The notes beneath the pieces were generated by a model. It worked only from the letters and a program-made list of their open reading frames with translations, made no database searches and was not told where the DNA came from. Shown here in pieces: positions 1-14,000 of a stretch of DNA of 64,000 nt; the first letter of the stretch is position 1; every line of letters starts with the position of its first letter. Source of the DNA: Rhododendron vialii (Eukaryota > Streptophyta > Magnoliopsida > Ericales > Ericaceae); the NCBI RefSeq assembly GCF_030253575.1, contig NC_080562.1, forward strand, positions 41,331,852 to 41,395,851, written 5' to 3'. The translations under genes were made by a program, and so were the position numbers.

Positions 1-29
1 TCCACGTGAAGTTCTTAAGATTCGACCCA

Positions 30-385
30 TTCGGACAAATAAGTCACAGTGGCTTATTTTTTGTCCTTATTCAAAATTTTTTCGTATCACTTGGCTTATT
101 GTCATTTTTTTGGAGACTATTGCATCCTCACGACAAGAGGAATCTAAAAAGTAAAAAAATTTGACCGAAATCCAATTTTTTTTAAATAAAGACGAAAAAA
201 TTGGCTTATTGATTTACTTTCGTCTTTATTCAAAAAAAATTGGATTTCGGTAAAAAAATTTTACTTTTTAGATTCTTCTTGTCGTGAGGATGCAATAATC
301 CCCAAAAAAATGACAATAAGACAAGTAATACGAAAAAAAATTGAATAAGAACAAAAAATAAGCCATTTTGGCTTATTTGTCTGAA
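30..385. mobile_element. Palindromic MITE, family A, copy 1
   Basis: A near-complete inverted repeat of about 355 bp. The left arm starts TTCGGACAAATAAG and the right arm ends with its near-complement CTTATTTGTCTGAA. The arms meet near position 207 with almost no loop. It has no coding capacity. Related copies lie at 31815-32060 (half copy) and 39444-39812. The superfamily is not certain; the flanks CGACCCAT and ACACCCAT could be a diverged 8-bp target duplication. Confidence 0.8.
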
Positions 386-487
386 CACCCATTTGATGTA
401 GAGCTCTAGAGAGATGCATAAAAACATTTGCCAAATGGATCTTGTTGGAATGGGTTTTTTTTTTATATTTTTTATCATCGTTGGAAT

Positions 488-1701
488 TAGGGGTGTGAAA
501 TGGGCGGATTTTGGTCAAATTGGATAAGTTGTAACTGAGTTGGGTCTCTAATGGGTCATTTAGACCCATTAATTATGAGTTTAATTACACATACCCAACC
601 CGACTCATTTATTTAAAATCAAACCGGACCGGCCCATCAACCCAATTACATACTATATGCTAAAATTTAAAACGACTAAAATACCAATGTTCACTAAAAT
701 GACGATATTACCCCTATAAATCTAAATGATTAAAATACTCTTGTAAAATTAGTGTACTTTCCTTCCACAAAAATGATCAAAAAAGTATTTTGGTGCATTT
801 TTCCATTTTCGGGTTCTTTCAAATACTCCTACTTGTTGACAAATAATTTTACTTTTTTTTTCCTTCTTTTTTTGTTTATCTTAGATAAAAATATAAAATT
901 CAGATATACCAATAGTATTTTTATAAAGCACACGAAAAAAAATTCATTATTATTTTCACTGGACATTAGAAATAGTCCAAATAGGAATCTTTAAATGCGA
1001 ACCCAATGTGTGCATAAACTTCATGGATTGTGATTTTGATCCATTAAGTTAAAAAAAAAAACAGGGGGAGATTCAAGAGTGGTCAAATATTGTATCCAGC
1101 TAAAAAAAATTCCAAAGAATTCGCAGTGGCCGGTTAGCAAAATCGTGATACTCTTCGGATAACAAAGCACATAATTCTATCGATATTCTCTTCCTCGCAA
1201 ACGACTTCGTCGAGGTCCCCTCCCCAAAAAAAAATCTAGTAACCGGACTAGTGTGTTGAGAAAATCGGTGAAAAGACCGTGTCGAAGTCCCTTCTGATCT
1301 TCTTACTTGAGTGATTCGTTTCGAGCGAGAGAAGTTGTAAAAGCATAAATTTTTTATCGAAACTAATATGTGCTGAGCATAATTTACTTGAGTGTCTCTC
1401 TCCTCTTTCTTTGTGCCGAGCTTACCATGATACCATCACTGACGACGATTACTGGACAAAATGCAGAATGGAGTAACACGGAACCGTTGTTTCTGTAGCA
1501 GCCGGAGTCAGAGACCTACTAATGGGTTATTTCCATGACTTATTGGGTCATTTTAGTTGACCCAATTAATACCCAATTAATAAATGAGTTAGATGGGTTA
1601 AACCCATTCTGACCCAACTAATAAATGGGCCAGGTTGGGTCTTTTTTTTAGTGGATAAATTTGTGTTAATTAATGGGTTCGGATTTAATTTATCATCCCT
1701 A
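488..1701. mobile_element. Non-autonomous hAT-like element with 8-bp target duplication
   Basis: The element starts TAGGGGTG and ends CATCCCTA, so the terminal repeats are short and imperfect. It is flanked on both sides by the identical octamer GTTGGAAT (480-487 and 1702-1709). An 8-bp duplication with TAGGG-type ends is the hAT signature. The interior (about 1.2 kb) has several 'gacccatt/aatgggt' motifs and no transposase ORF, so it must depend on a transposase supplied elsewhere. Confidence 0.75.
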
Positions 1702-1709
1702 GTTGGAAT

Positions 1710-2075
1710 GGTTTGAATGACCATAGGTCGCGTTTACAATGTCAGTGCCATCAAATTACGAGGGAGTCTACGAGCCAAAAAACATACAGGAGAGGAGGAA
1801 TTGAGGTTAAGAACGAATGGAAATTAAGACGATGAGGGAAAAACCAGACTCTTCGCTTTCGGCTCGATCTAAATCATCTAAAGCTTGGAAGTTGTAACTA
1901 CAAGGCCTCAAAGCACATGACGACATCTCAATAATAATCAAAAGAGCTACAAAAATTATTAAATGTCACAACATAATCTGATTATATCACGTCATTCAAA
2001 ACCAGTTACCAAAATGGGGTGCAGCAGCATCGTCTGATTCGTAGGTAGCTCAAAATGGTGGAGGCTCATTCGGCG
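1710..2075. other. 3' flank of the HISN4 gene, no separate gene
   Basis: This AT-rich stretch between the hAT element and the HISN4 stop codon presumably includes the 3' UTR. No ORF, RNA gene or further repeat was recognised. Confidence 0.5.
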
Positions 2076-5000
2076 TCAATTCCAAGGTCTGCTGAATCTA
2101 CTTGGTGGAGGCCTATAAGGCGTCAATCTAACTTCTATGCCTTCGTTTGACAAGTGCTTTTTCACTGATCCAATGCCCGACTGCAACACCCGAAATCAAG
2201 ATACAGAACGTCTCATAAGTTATATTACAGAGCGATGAAAACAATTAATAATAGATTAAAAACAGTTTTCCTCAAACAAATCAAGATTTCTGTTAATCGG
2301 TATTTGCTTTCTTGCAGGCAATCACCAAATAACATATAATAGAATCAAGGAAGAAATTATCGGTAGAAAGTTTATATAACACTTCAAATAATATGGGTAT
2401 TTCGACGGACATGTCACAAATATCACCACTGATTCAGATAAAGAGCGATTCAATATTATGTTATCGACTAATCAAGTTGATTATCACAATATCCCATGAA
2501 CAGATACAATATTTCGACAAAGGTGCAGAGACAATATCACAGTCAAGAAAAAAAAAATCAGGGCTAAAAGGCAAGAAAAAGAACGGCCAGTGTCCTAGTC
2601 ATTTGAGTAATACTAACAATTACTTGACAATGAAAACATGATCGTACCAATCAATCGTCTACCCATACTAAAGCTTTGATAGATAAAGAAGAGGGGATTC
2701 ATAACTCTAGAGTAGTTATCAGTATACCTCCTCCCGATGGAAAATACCAGCAGCAAGAGCAGCAGATGCATTTGTCTTTTTGAAAACCTCTGAGAAATGT
2801 TCAACTTTTCCTGCACCACTACTGGCAATCACAGGGATATTCACAGCATCTGAGATCAGTCTTATAAGATCTATCTCAAATCCTTTCCCTTGGCCTGAAA
2901 AACTCAAATAAGCCACCTTAGAAATGAAAACTAGTTCATGAATGAAGAACAAGTACAGCTCAACCAACAGATCTCAAATGATAAGGCCACCCCCAGGACT
3001 TGACGGGGTGAGTCCAATAGTAATGGAAAGTCACCAATACAAAACTTTATTGGTGCATTTAAAGATGGCGTAAGAAACAAATGAATTCCAAGTAAGATGA
3101 CCAAGGTTTTACATTGAGGGAAGATGCATAAACATCTCCTCTCAGAAAAGGAAGCAACCAAAAAAGTGAACACCGACCAAACATATGTCCACAATACCAA
3201 CGCACCTTCCCCTGCCTCAACCAAACAAAGACAAAAAAAGGGATAAGAATGCAAGGCTCTCACAAACTCTGGCAAATCAACAATTTCTCAAAACCCTGAA
3301 CTGGCACCTCAAATTTTGATTTACTTATTTTAACAGCTCTGAACCAAAATCATATCAAGTTTACATGCAACTGTTTTCATTGTTCCTGAGAAGCAAGAGT
3401 TGTGTTTACCATCACAATCAATGCAGTTGAGCATTATCTCCCCAGCCCCCAACTCTTCAACAGCTTTTGCAAGTTCATAAGCTCCAATTTGTCTATCCTC
3501 TCGGCCACCATTCACCTGAAGAATTGGTCAACATAATTTAAAAGGGGTTGAGAGAGAGAAAGAGAGAGCGAGTAGCATTCTTACACAGAAGGGGGTGCTA
3601 TCGACTGTACGCCTCTCAATGAACAACAGAAGGCAATGATGCAGTTTCCCGCACAAGAAACAAAAACATAGATACGCAACGCAAAGGAATGAACAACTTT
3701 GTTTCATCAAGTTCAATTAACCAGAGGGAGTCTGATGGCTTAAAATTACTAGAATGTCTTGAAAGATAGAGACGAAGCAAACCGCAACTATGCATGGTAA
3801 GCATTTTTTCTATCAGAAAGGGAAACCAAATGGCCAAAAGCTCATTGACTCAGTAATGGAATTGAAATAAACCCATCAAGGATTGGGTATAATAGTATGC
3901 CCTTACAATGTGAACTCTATAGTGGGCAACGCATACATGCAGCCCTTCACCTGCTAACATTTCCATAAAAACACATATCTACCCTTAGCATTGTAAATCT
4001 TTCCACAGGCACCTCTTTAACTTCTCAAAGCTGCTAATATGAATCGGATTGAATACCAACTATAGCAACCCTCACAAATGTTCTAATTGCCCTATAAGGA
4101 AGGTTCAAATCCTGTCAAACGACGAGTATATAAATCAAACTGTTTTCTCTTCTATGTCTTCCAAAATGATTGGGGAACCTAGTACTGGGCTGAGGATATG
4201 TAATAAGGATAATTACTGGAGATGGCTAATTTGGAGAATCAGGACATGCTTTGAGGTTTACTCAAAACCAGCAAAACAAATATAATAGGAGCAAGGATGG
4301 CTAACCGTGCACTGATACCAGGCATATTCTTCTCCATTCGGGCCTGAAAGCAGACACAAAACACGCAGTCAAAAATTATTCTTTCAATTTCATTTCCCCT
4401 CTTTTAGGTATAGAAACAAGGCAGCAGCAAGGTGAGACTCTCTTGCTCTCTCCTTTGTTATCTTCCATCAGCTGAGGGGTTAACTGAGTTGCTTTATATG
4501 GTGAGTACTGGTCTTAAATTGCATGCTGATGCTCCAGCAACCCCCATCATTTCATGTTTGATTCACAATTTTTTTCATTTGTTAGCTTGAATGTGTTTTC
4601 CGAGAACAAAGAAAATCTCCTCTGATACGAAAATCCTGGTCCTTGCGCTCAAAAAAATCGATGATGTTCACTGGATTCATATTGGTGATGCAAGTGCAAA
4701 AGATGTGAAAAGCAAGGAATTAACCAGTCTTGAAAGTTGAAACTAATTCCCTACCAATCGCAGCCCTCTGTTACCATGAAAAGGAAACTTTTAGTTCTTG
4801 TAAACCAAACAAGGCATAATGCAAAATTTGATGCTCCCCCTCCCATAAAACTTTTGGAGTCCCATTTCTTCTTTGGTGAATACAAATACATACACATACA
4901 CCACAAGAGATTAAATTCTTTCCATCGGCAGTGGAAAACCCCACTTTTCCACCACCACCTTTTTTGGTCCTACCGTGTTTTTATTATTGATCTGAACCGT

Positions 5001-8000
5001 TTATCTTGTAGACCCCACATAGTAGTGTATTCATGCAAAAAATAAACTTGATCGGACATTGATAGGAGTATCAAAAATTGAATTTTGCTTTGTAAAATGG
5101 GCAGTTTATCCTTATTATTATTGACAAAAATCAGATTGTCCATTTTATAAACCAAAATTCAAATTTTGATATATTTATTGACTTCCGATCAAGTTGATTT
5201 TTTGCATGGCAATACTATGCTGCGGGTCTTAAAATATGAACGGTTAGATCACAAGAATAGACACTCGGTGGGGCCCATAATGAGCGGTGATGGAAAAGTG
5301 GGGTTTTACACTTGCGGTGGATAGAATTTATTCTCTATGCATAAATTTACGCATGGATACACACGCCACACAGACGCCCCCCCCCCCACACACACACAAG
5401 TATGTGTACATCAATTTTGCAGAGCATATGCGGCTTAGAAAAAAGGCTAATATAGAAGGAATCATGATGAGTGATAATGGAAATCCAAAGAACCAAATAG
5501 TCATAATGTTAGATTGTTCGTGAAGTACATGACAATACCATGAGGAGCAATCCTTGTTGTAAACAGAAGTCTCAATGAGTACAAGCAGGGGTGACACCAC
5601 TAAGGAGGTACTGGTGTCAGTTGATCCCACAGGCAGAGAAATGTATCCACTACCCCAACATAATTTTCAGCTGTTAGGAGTTTTGACCATAGTTGTCACC
5701 AGTGAAAAATGACTTTGAACCATCTTTGGTTGCTTTGTAACTGTGGGAAAGTTGAGTGCCTTAAGTTTAGCTATCGGTAAAATTGAGTGGAGAGACAAGA
5801 GATGCCCAGTTGTACACCCACAATCCTATTTATACTTCGCTATGCAAGGAAACTGTGTTTTACTGTTTTTGTTTGAGTTCTCTCTAGTAGCAAATTATGT
5901 ATTTTGAGGAAGAAACACACAGAAAAAAATGACTAGGAAAAGACAGTGGCAAAAGATAAACTAAACCGTCTTTTTTCCTCTCTCTCTCTCTCAAACAGAA
6001 GTATTTGAGATGGAAATTTGACTGGTGGTTAATTTCATGGATCAAATAACCAATTATCAATAGTACGAATTGTTTCGTAAGAATTATATCCTTCAAAAGT
6101 TTATGAACGATACCACTGATAAAAAAATTCTGGAGTCGCACTGAGAACAAGGAGACAAGTGGGTGAAGTAGAAAGTATCTAAACATCAAAACAAACAAGC
6201 ATGAGTCTCCTTACCAGGGTTGCTCACTCTGACAGTCTTGAAATCAACATCATCGGGATTCTTCAAGAAAACCCTACGAGGATCAATACTTACAACCACT
6301 GCCTGCAATACCAAAAAAATCAGCTGAATACGGATGCAATGAGCTGCAGAACGAGGTGATTGTACCCCTGTTCACAAGGTGTGCCTCTGTAGAGCATAAT
6401 GTGTACCAGTATAACTTGGTGCATGCTTGGTTACAAACGAGGCAGCACCCCATAAACGCCACAATGCAGTATGAAATATAAAAGTGAGGTAGCCCAGTTT
6501 ACTTACTTCATCGGCAGATCCTATATTCATTCATCCAAGGACTGGAGCTAGCAAATGCAATCTTAAAGTAGTTTTTTGCAATTTTAATACAAGTTCATTC
6601 CATTGCTTGTTCATTATTTCACTTGTTCCTTTTGCCATTTAGTCAACCTTCAGAAATAGTGCTGTATCGCTACATATGTTGTCCTTTATGATATGTAAGA
6701 AATACTTAAAGTATGAGCAAGAGTTTTTAACTGAACATATCTGTAGATAGCTCTTGTAAGTTGACCTGGTGTAAATATTAAGATAGAAACTGCACTACTG
6801 TTCAAGCACTCTATTCTACCCTTAGCCATCCTCATCAAAGTTTATACAATTAGTCCATTGTTGCAGTTTGATTCAAGCTCTTGGTATTCTTTTGTCCTCA
6901 CCATCTAAATAAGGTTGGCTAAACCAGTCTTCCTAATCTTTAATTCCTTTCAAATCATTAAAAAACATGATCTTTCATCAACTAAAGCCACATATAAGTT
7001 GCATGCTCCGAATTCTTTGAAACAAGAAAGTTTGCCCTAAAAACACATCAGAAATACTTATCACAAAGTCAAAAGCAAGAAATGGCATGAACATCAAGGT
7101 ATAAAGCTGCAATAGGTAATTTACCTGGTTACCATAGACTCTGGAAATCTGTTCTATGCTACTTTTCCCGGTCTTCACCTAGAAAATGAAGTTCACAAAA
7201 AATTACCAATAAAAACCTAAACAAACAAGTATACTGTTTTTGAAGATTCAACAAGAAATATTTCATACTCCTGATCTTATATATTCTTCGGCTGCATAAA
7301 CTGCATCACTTCCAATAGAAACCTTATCAGCACCTGACCGGAAATATTCTGAAGCTACTTCCAAACTCGAGTAGTATCTATAACAGAAGACAATTAGACA
7401 TTACTGTTCACTTATATCCCAAACCGTAACAATCAAAACTTCAAAGTCAGGTTTTTTGGTAAGTAAATTCTTTATACTATGGAAATACCAAAGGTCCATA
7501 TCAATACTTCATAGAGAGACTTCACTGACTGGGTAGTGGTGGATGTTGAGCTGCTTGATATACATTGTTGGGCCCATTTCCTAATAGCTTAAGCTTTTGG
7601 GACTACTGAATGGGTATGGTGGATGATGTTGAGTAGCTTGATATACAATGTTGGGCCCCTTCCTAATAGCTTAAGCTTTTGGGACTACTGATTGGGTAGT
7701 GCTAAATGTTGTTGAGTAGCTTGATATACATTGTTGGGCCCATTTCTTTTTTTTTTTTGATAAGTAAATAAGTCTATTAGAAACTAGGCATTAAGGGAAT
7801 GGCACCCATATACAAATAAAGGATTGTTGGGCCCATTTCCTAACAGCTTGAGCTTTTAGGACTACTGGTAACTTAACATGGTATTAGAGCTCAAATTGGG
7901 AGAGGTCTTGGGTTGAAGTCTTACTGTTTTCATTTGTTCCTTGTTTGCATTCTGGTTCGCCCTTTCGTATTATGTTTCTCCTTACCTGTAAAAGTTTGCA

Positions 8001-11000
8001 TATCCACACAAGACAGTGTTGCAGGCGAGGGAGGACATTGGGTAGCTTGATATACATTCTTGGGCCTATTTCCTAACAGCTTAAGCTTTTGGGACTACTG
8101 GTAACTTAACAGGTGTAGCCTATTCTTCCCAAAGACCAGACTATCAAGTCTCCAGTCATAACATCAGCTATCAAAACTACAACTCATTACACCTGCACAA
8201 TGTAGAAAGCAAGAGAGAGCCAACAGTCAATTGCATAACTTTGGCTTAGCTGTTCAGGATTCCAGAATTCCCAAGGAAATATTCTGGATATTCTTTTACT
8301 CAGCAACAATTTAAGCTTTTAGGACTACTGATTGGGTAGTGGTGGATGTTGTTAACTTTGGCCTAGCTTAATATACATTGTTGGGCCCATTTCCTAACAG
8401 ATGTTGCCTATTCTTCCCAAAGACCAAACTATCAACTCTCCAGACAGAACATTAACTATCAAAACTACAGCTCATTACACCTGCATAATGTAGAAAGCAA
8501 GAGAGAGCAACAGTCAATTGCATAGCTTTGGCTTAACTCTTCAAGATTTCAGAATTCCAAAGGAAATATTCTGGATATTCTTTTAGAACATCCAGAATAT
8601 CTAGAATATTCTGGATGTAGCCTATTGAATATTTCACTCAACTATCAAATGAGGGATATCGTTTTTCCACATTTTATTCCTAATTTTGGGAAATATTCTT
8701 TGGTTCCTCTCTGACCACAAATGGTATACAACAGCAGCTACAGACAATCTTCTGATCACAGACACAAAATTCTCTTGCTTTTTCTCTATTTATAATCAGC
8801 GAGCAAATTTCTATCTCGTTCAATTCCTGCTAAGTGCTAACGATATCACACAAAACTTGCGTAGAGCAGCACAGGCAAAGAAAAGATGCTGCTGTGAGTC
8901 TGGAATCATTGCATAGTGGACCTTCCGATCACCATTCTATCAAACTATCCATCGTAGGTAATCTACCAGAGCATAGCATCCACAAGATAGTGAACCATCT
9001 GGGAAATACTAGACCATTGAACCTTCAGAAGATATCTTCTAGTTGGCTCTATGCAGTCTGAACGATGAAATTACCACACATGGCTAGTGTCCATACAAGC
9101 ACAACCTTTCTTCTCATGATCTGAGGAACTTATTAAGACAATCACCCAGGAAACAGAAATTATTAAGAGTACACCAAAAGTTACAGAAAAGCAGTCTAAC
9201 TATACCTGCCACTGCCATCAGTGAAATCTCGGATGCCACCTCCGACTGTTAATGGTACAAAAACTCTTTCTGATGTATACCTCAATACCTAAAAAGCAAA
9301 CAAACAAAAAATTAGAGAAAGCAAGATTAAAGATGTCAAACTAAAAGAGATTCATGAGTATATAGTATATAAGATTTATCTCTGACATTTACTACAAGTA
9401 CTGGATGACAAACCTGCAGCATTGGCAAGTCGCCCAGAGGAAAGTCGCGGAAACCAGTAATATTCAAGAAACTAATCTGAAATGCAATGCTAAAGGTGAA
9501 ACCTAAATATCATGGCTATTCGATATAAGATGAACAAGTTATTTTTCCAAGGGAAAATGACGGCCAAGTACGAGTTTGATAATTAATACCTGCCAAGGAC
9601 ATTTTCAGCATTAACAAATGTTCTTAGCTTGTTCTTGGGGGGTATTAATTATCAAAACACGTCCTTGGCCGTCATTTTCCCTCTTTCCAAAACAGGGCAT
9701 ACCTCATCAGCCCCATCTCTGTAGTACTTTCCAGCAAGATCCACTGGCTTGCCAAGGTTTCTCACCTTCGACAAAGAAGATGACACTAATCATTGACATA
9801 TAGATATCAAGTGCCCAAAAGCAATGGACGTGATTATAATCCCATGCAAAAAGAGAGTAACACACGCAAAAGCAGCGAAAAGAAAGGTGTGAAGATGGCA
9901 GGAGTTGAGATAGAAGGAACAAGCATGTCTAAGTCCTTTTTATCTTGTTTTTCTTTCTTTTTTCTATTGGTTTTGGGTAGAACATTAAAATTCAAGTTGA
10001 AATTAAACACCATTCAAACATATCACATGTTTATTGATTTTTACACTTTGTGATACCTCATTCTCCTTTGTATTCTCTCTTACGTCATATTGGTCTCCCT
10101 TGGTAACAACAAGATCACCTTCGTCATTTGTCCTTACATCAAGACAAGCAATTACCTGACCAGAAGTACAATCCCTTAACATAGAGCCACAGAGATAAAC
10201 AGATCAAATGCCCTAAAAGTCTAAAATGGTAAGTAATAGCTAAATTTGTCATAGCAGTTAGCACTAGTGTGAAGTGTGAACACTGTATGAATATTTTTAC
10301 GGGGAAATAGAAATACATAGACTTTGAAGACAGCAACCGAAGTTAAAAGATATGTGGAAGCTAGTCTTACCCTCTTAGCTAGTTTTGAAGCGTTCCCTAC
10401 TTCTAGCACCTTCACACGAAGTTTTCTGTTTGTTAGATGGCCTCATAAAGAAGTTGAGAATAGAAGAGGATTCCTTAACTCAAAAGTTTCAAAGGCTACC
10501 TTTGTTGAGAAAGACTTTGGGTATAAGAACCTTCTCAATACAGAAAGACCAGCATCTGTTTCATTCATGGTGAGGGTTATAAGCAAGTTGATACAAATTA
10601 TGTCAACGTATAGGTCCGCACCGAAAGAGATAGTTGATTTACTGCAACAGACCCAAAATAGTAGTACAAAACAGATCATGCAGAACCAACTGGCTTAGGC
10701 ATATTAGTGCAAAACAAAATGCAGTAGGAAACCAAAACTATAACCGAAGAAAACAAAAAGGACACTGATATGGTTTTCTCCAAAATGTTTAATTTCAGAA
10801 AAACAACACTCCCCCGTTCCTCCCTCCCCCCCACCCCTGAGGATGGGGGTGGGAGATGCTTGTGCCTGACACTATAAAGGCACATTTGTGGGTATTTACA
10901 AGACGAACCCACTTGATTTTATATTTCAATCCATGTAATAAGAACAACAGCTTATTGTAGTGGTCATGCTCAGTCACCAGATATATTCTGTTCGCCAAAC

Positions 11001-14000
11001 AAAGACTTTTCAATTAAAAAACAGAAATAAAAGCATCGTGCCTCCACTCTTTTCTGGGTGAAACTGAACTGCATGTACATTTCCCCTTCTCACAGATGCT
11101 ATGAAATTGTCGCCATAATTGCACGTAGATGAAACCCAATCTTTGTTGTCATCTGACTAAAAGGAAATATAAACAACCTTAGATAAGTGACCCCGATAGT
11201 ACGAAAGACAGACATGGTAGAATTTGGAATGGAAACAACTGGAGAAAAAAAAGAGAGAAGAAAGGACGTACTGGCATGGCACGGTAAGAATGAACAAAAT
11301 AAACATGATTGTTTCGGATAGTATTCAAAATTTCAGAGTTTTTCGTTAGTTGCAGAGCATTCCAACCAATATGTGGCACTCTTAAACCATTGGATGAGTT
11401 AAAACGCCCAACCACACCAGGAATCAAACCGAGACCATTAACTGCGAAAAAATTGCAAATCAACAAAAGAACAGTCAGAAAACAAGTCTACTCAAATATG
11501 TTTTACATAGAACATCAAAATATAGACAATCAGCTTGTCAAAAGCTGTCAAATAAATTTAACAAAGTCAACATTAGGTAACGGCCCATTGACAAAACAAT
11601 TTTTTGAGAAACATTCCTAACCAAAACCAAGTTAACCAACTGAGCCTTCGGTACCAATCAATCGAGGTAGGCTACATGAATCCGTTTTCTCCATTGACCT
11701 ATGTCGAGGGCATCGCGTTCCATGATGTCCGACAAACCTCTTTTTTTTTTTACTATAGCTTCTGTAGTCAATTTTGGTCTACCCCTCCCCTTGTTGTCAC
11801 CCTCTTCCAAAACCATATCAGTCCTAACTACCGCATCTACCGAACTATGATAGACATATCCAAACAACAATTATCTATTCTCTCGTGTTATCTTCATCTT
11901 CTCTTACTTGTATATTGTTTCTTAGTAGCCCAACACTCTGTGTTGTATAACATGGATGGCCTTACAGCAATCTTCAACTTTACGAGTATCATGTGGTCGC
12001 ATAACACTCCCGAAGCACTCCACCATTAGATTCATCCAACTTGTACTCTATGTGTTACATCATCTGCATTCTCCCCATACTTACTAACAACTAGCCAAAA
12101 TTCTTAAAACCCTTACTTCTTGGTAATTTTTGATTTGGAGGGTCACTATATTGGCACTAGCACTTTAACTACCACTAAACTGACATTCCATTTTACTCAT
12201 ATTGATCCAAAATCCTTTTGACTCCAATGTTTCTCTCCAAATTTCTAATTTAGCAGTTTCATCTACTAAGACAACATTCCCGCAAACAACATACACCATG
12301 TGTTGTCAAATATAACCACAGTCAGTCCAATCTGCACTTGGTTTTAAGTCCCTGTGCAACATTGAGGCATTGAAGCCTTAATTCCAGCCAGAGTAAATTC
12401 CAGCAAACAACATACACCATGTGTCGTCAAATATAACCACAGTCCAGTCTAATTTGTACTTGGATTTCAGTCCTCGTGTAACATGAAGGCATTGAAGCCT
12501 TAATTCCAGCCAGAGTACGGTAAGAAAATTGTTTCCAAATCAGGCACAAGATCAATGACAACACTGTAGGATTCCTTTGCTAGATAGACGTCTTTTGAAG
12601 AGAAAGAAAAGATTTTAACATATGCAAAAAGGGATCCTTTGGGTTTAGTAGATGGGTTTACGAGGAAGAGAGGACAATGAGGGGAGATTTCTCTCGCTGG
12701 GTCAATTAGGAACAATGACCACTTCTTTGCAGTCATCCTTCTGTTGAAAATGTTACTAGATAAAGTGAAAAAAGGCTTCTGCTTATTTCTTTCTCTAATA
12801 CGAGTAAACATATGGCCAAACACAAGCTCATCAAGATGGAAAACGCTCCTCCATCAACGCATAAGGACTTCTAAGAACTTCTTCAGATATCTGTATATAA
12901 CTCCATAGGGGTTACACACAATGAAGCATTAAGGTTCCCTCCACATACTTAACCTTCATAGTACTCTCCTCCGGCATCCTTTTATCTTTTACCAAATACG
13001 TACAATATGATGGCAATCACAACAAGAGCAGAAAAAAACAGCAGGACCAATAAATAAAGGTACATACTCTACCACAAGCACCAAACACATCATAATGCAT
13101 AAGTCCAACATCCAGGGAGAGTAGAAAAAAGAATGAGTAGATTACTGTACAGGCACTACATTTTGATCACATTTTTCTATGCTTAAACTCCCAATAAAGG
13201 TGATGAACATAAAGTAAGAGGAATAACTAATGTCAAGGAACTTATTTAATAGTGAAGAAAGGCATTAGAGAGTTACCTGGTCCATTCTCCTCACTTGACT
13301 CAAAAAGTAGTTGCAGTCCAAGACAAATGCCCAAAAACGGGCGATCATTCTTGATGTAAGTACATAAAGCTTCAGCCATCCTGGAAAAAAACCTTGCTAT
13401 ACATCATCTTTCCCATGAATTTAAGATCGTACGAATCCTTGACAAAGCTGCTACTTACATCAAAATCATGCTAACTCGTAGTAATCTTTATGATGCAAAT
13501 TATCCACTTTTACAACTTGTGCATACCGGATATGATTTCCTTGAACCATATGTGAATTATCAATTAAGCAACAAAAAAAAAGTTCAAAGAAACCATATAA
13601 AACAAGCTGGTATTCGAAATACTAACTGAAAACTGCCACCTATATCGCATTTTGGTGGTATAAATTTACTTAACAAAAAAAAAAATTGCCAGCTATAGAA
13701 TCAATAGTGCGAAATAAAAGTCTTGCTCCTTGAAGCAACATGTGACTCATCACCGTAACTTCATGCCAAACCATAAGGTTGAAGAAAATGAAAATAAACA
13801 GCAAAAAGTGCAGAAATGGTACACACCTACAGTCTTTCGGAACACAAAACTCAAACAAAATCTTTCTACTGTTAGTACTGTAAGGCAGCACCTGCAGTTT
13901 CAGATAAAGTGCTCCCATTGTCATTATCCCTACGTCAACCTCCTAATCATGCAAGTGAGTTGCTAATCCTGACAAGTCCACTCTATAATCTCGCATTTTA

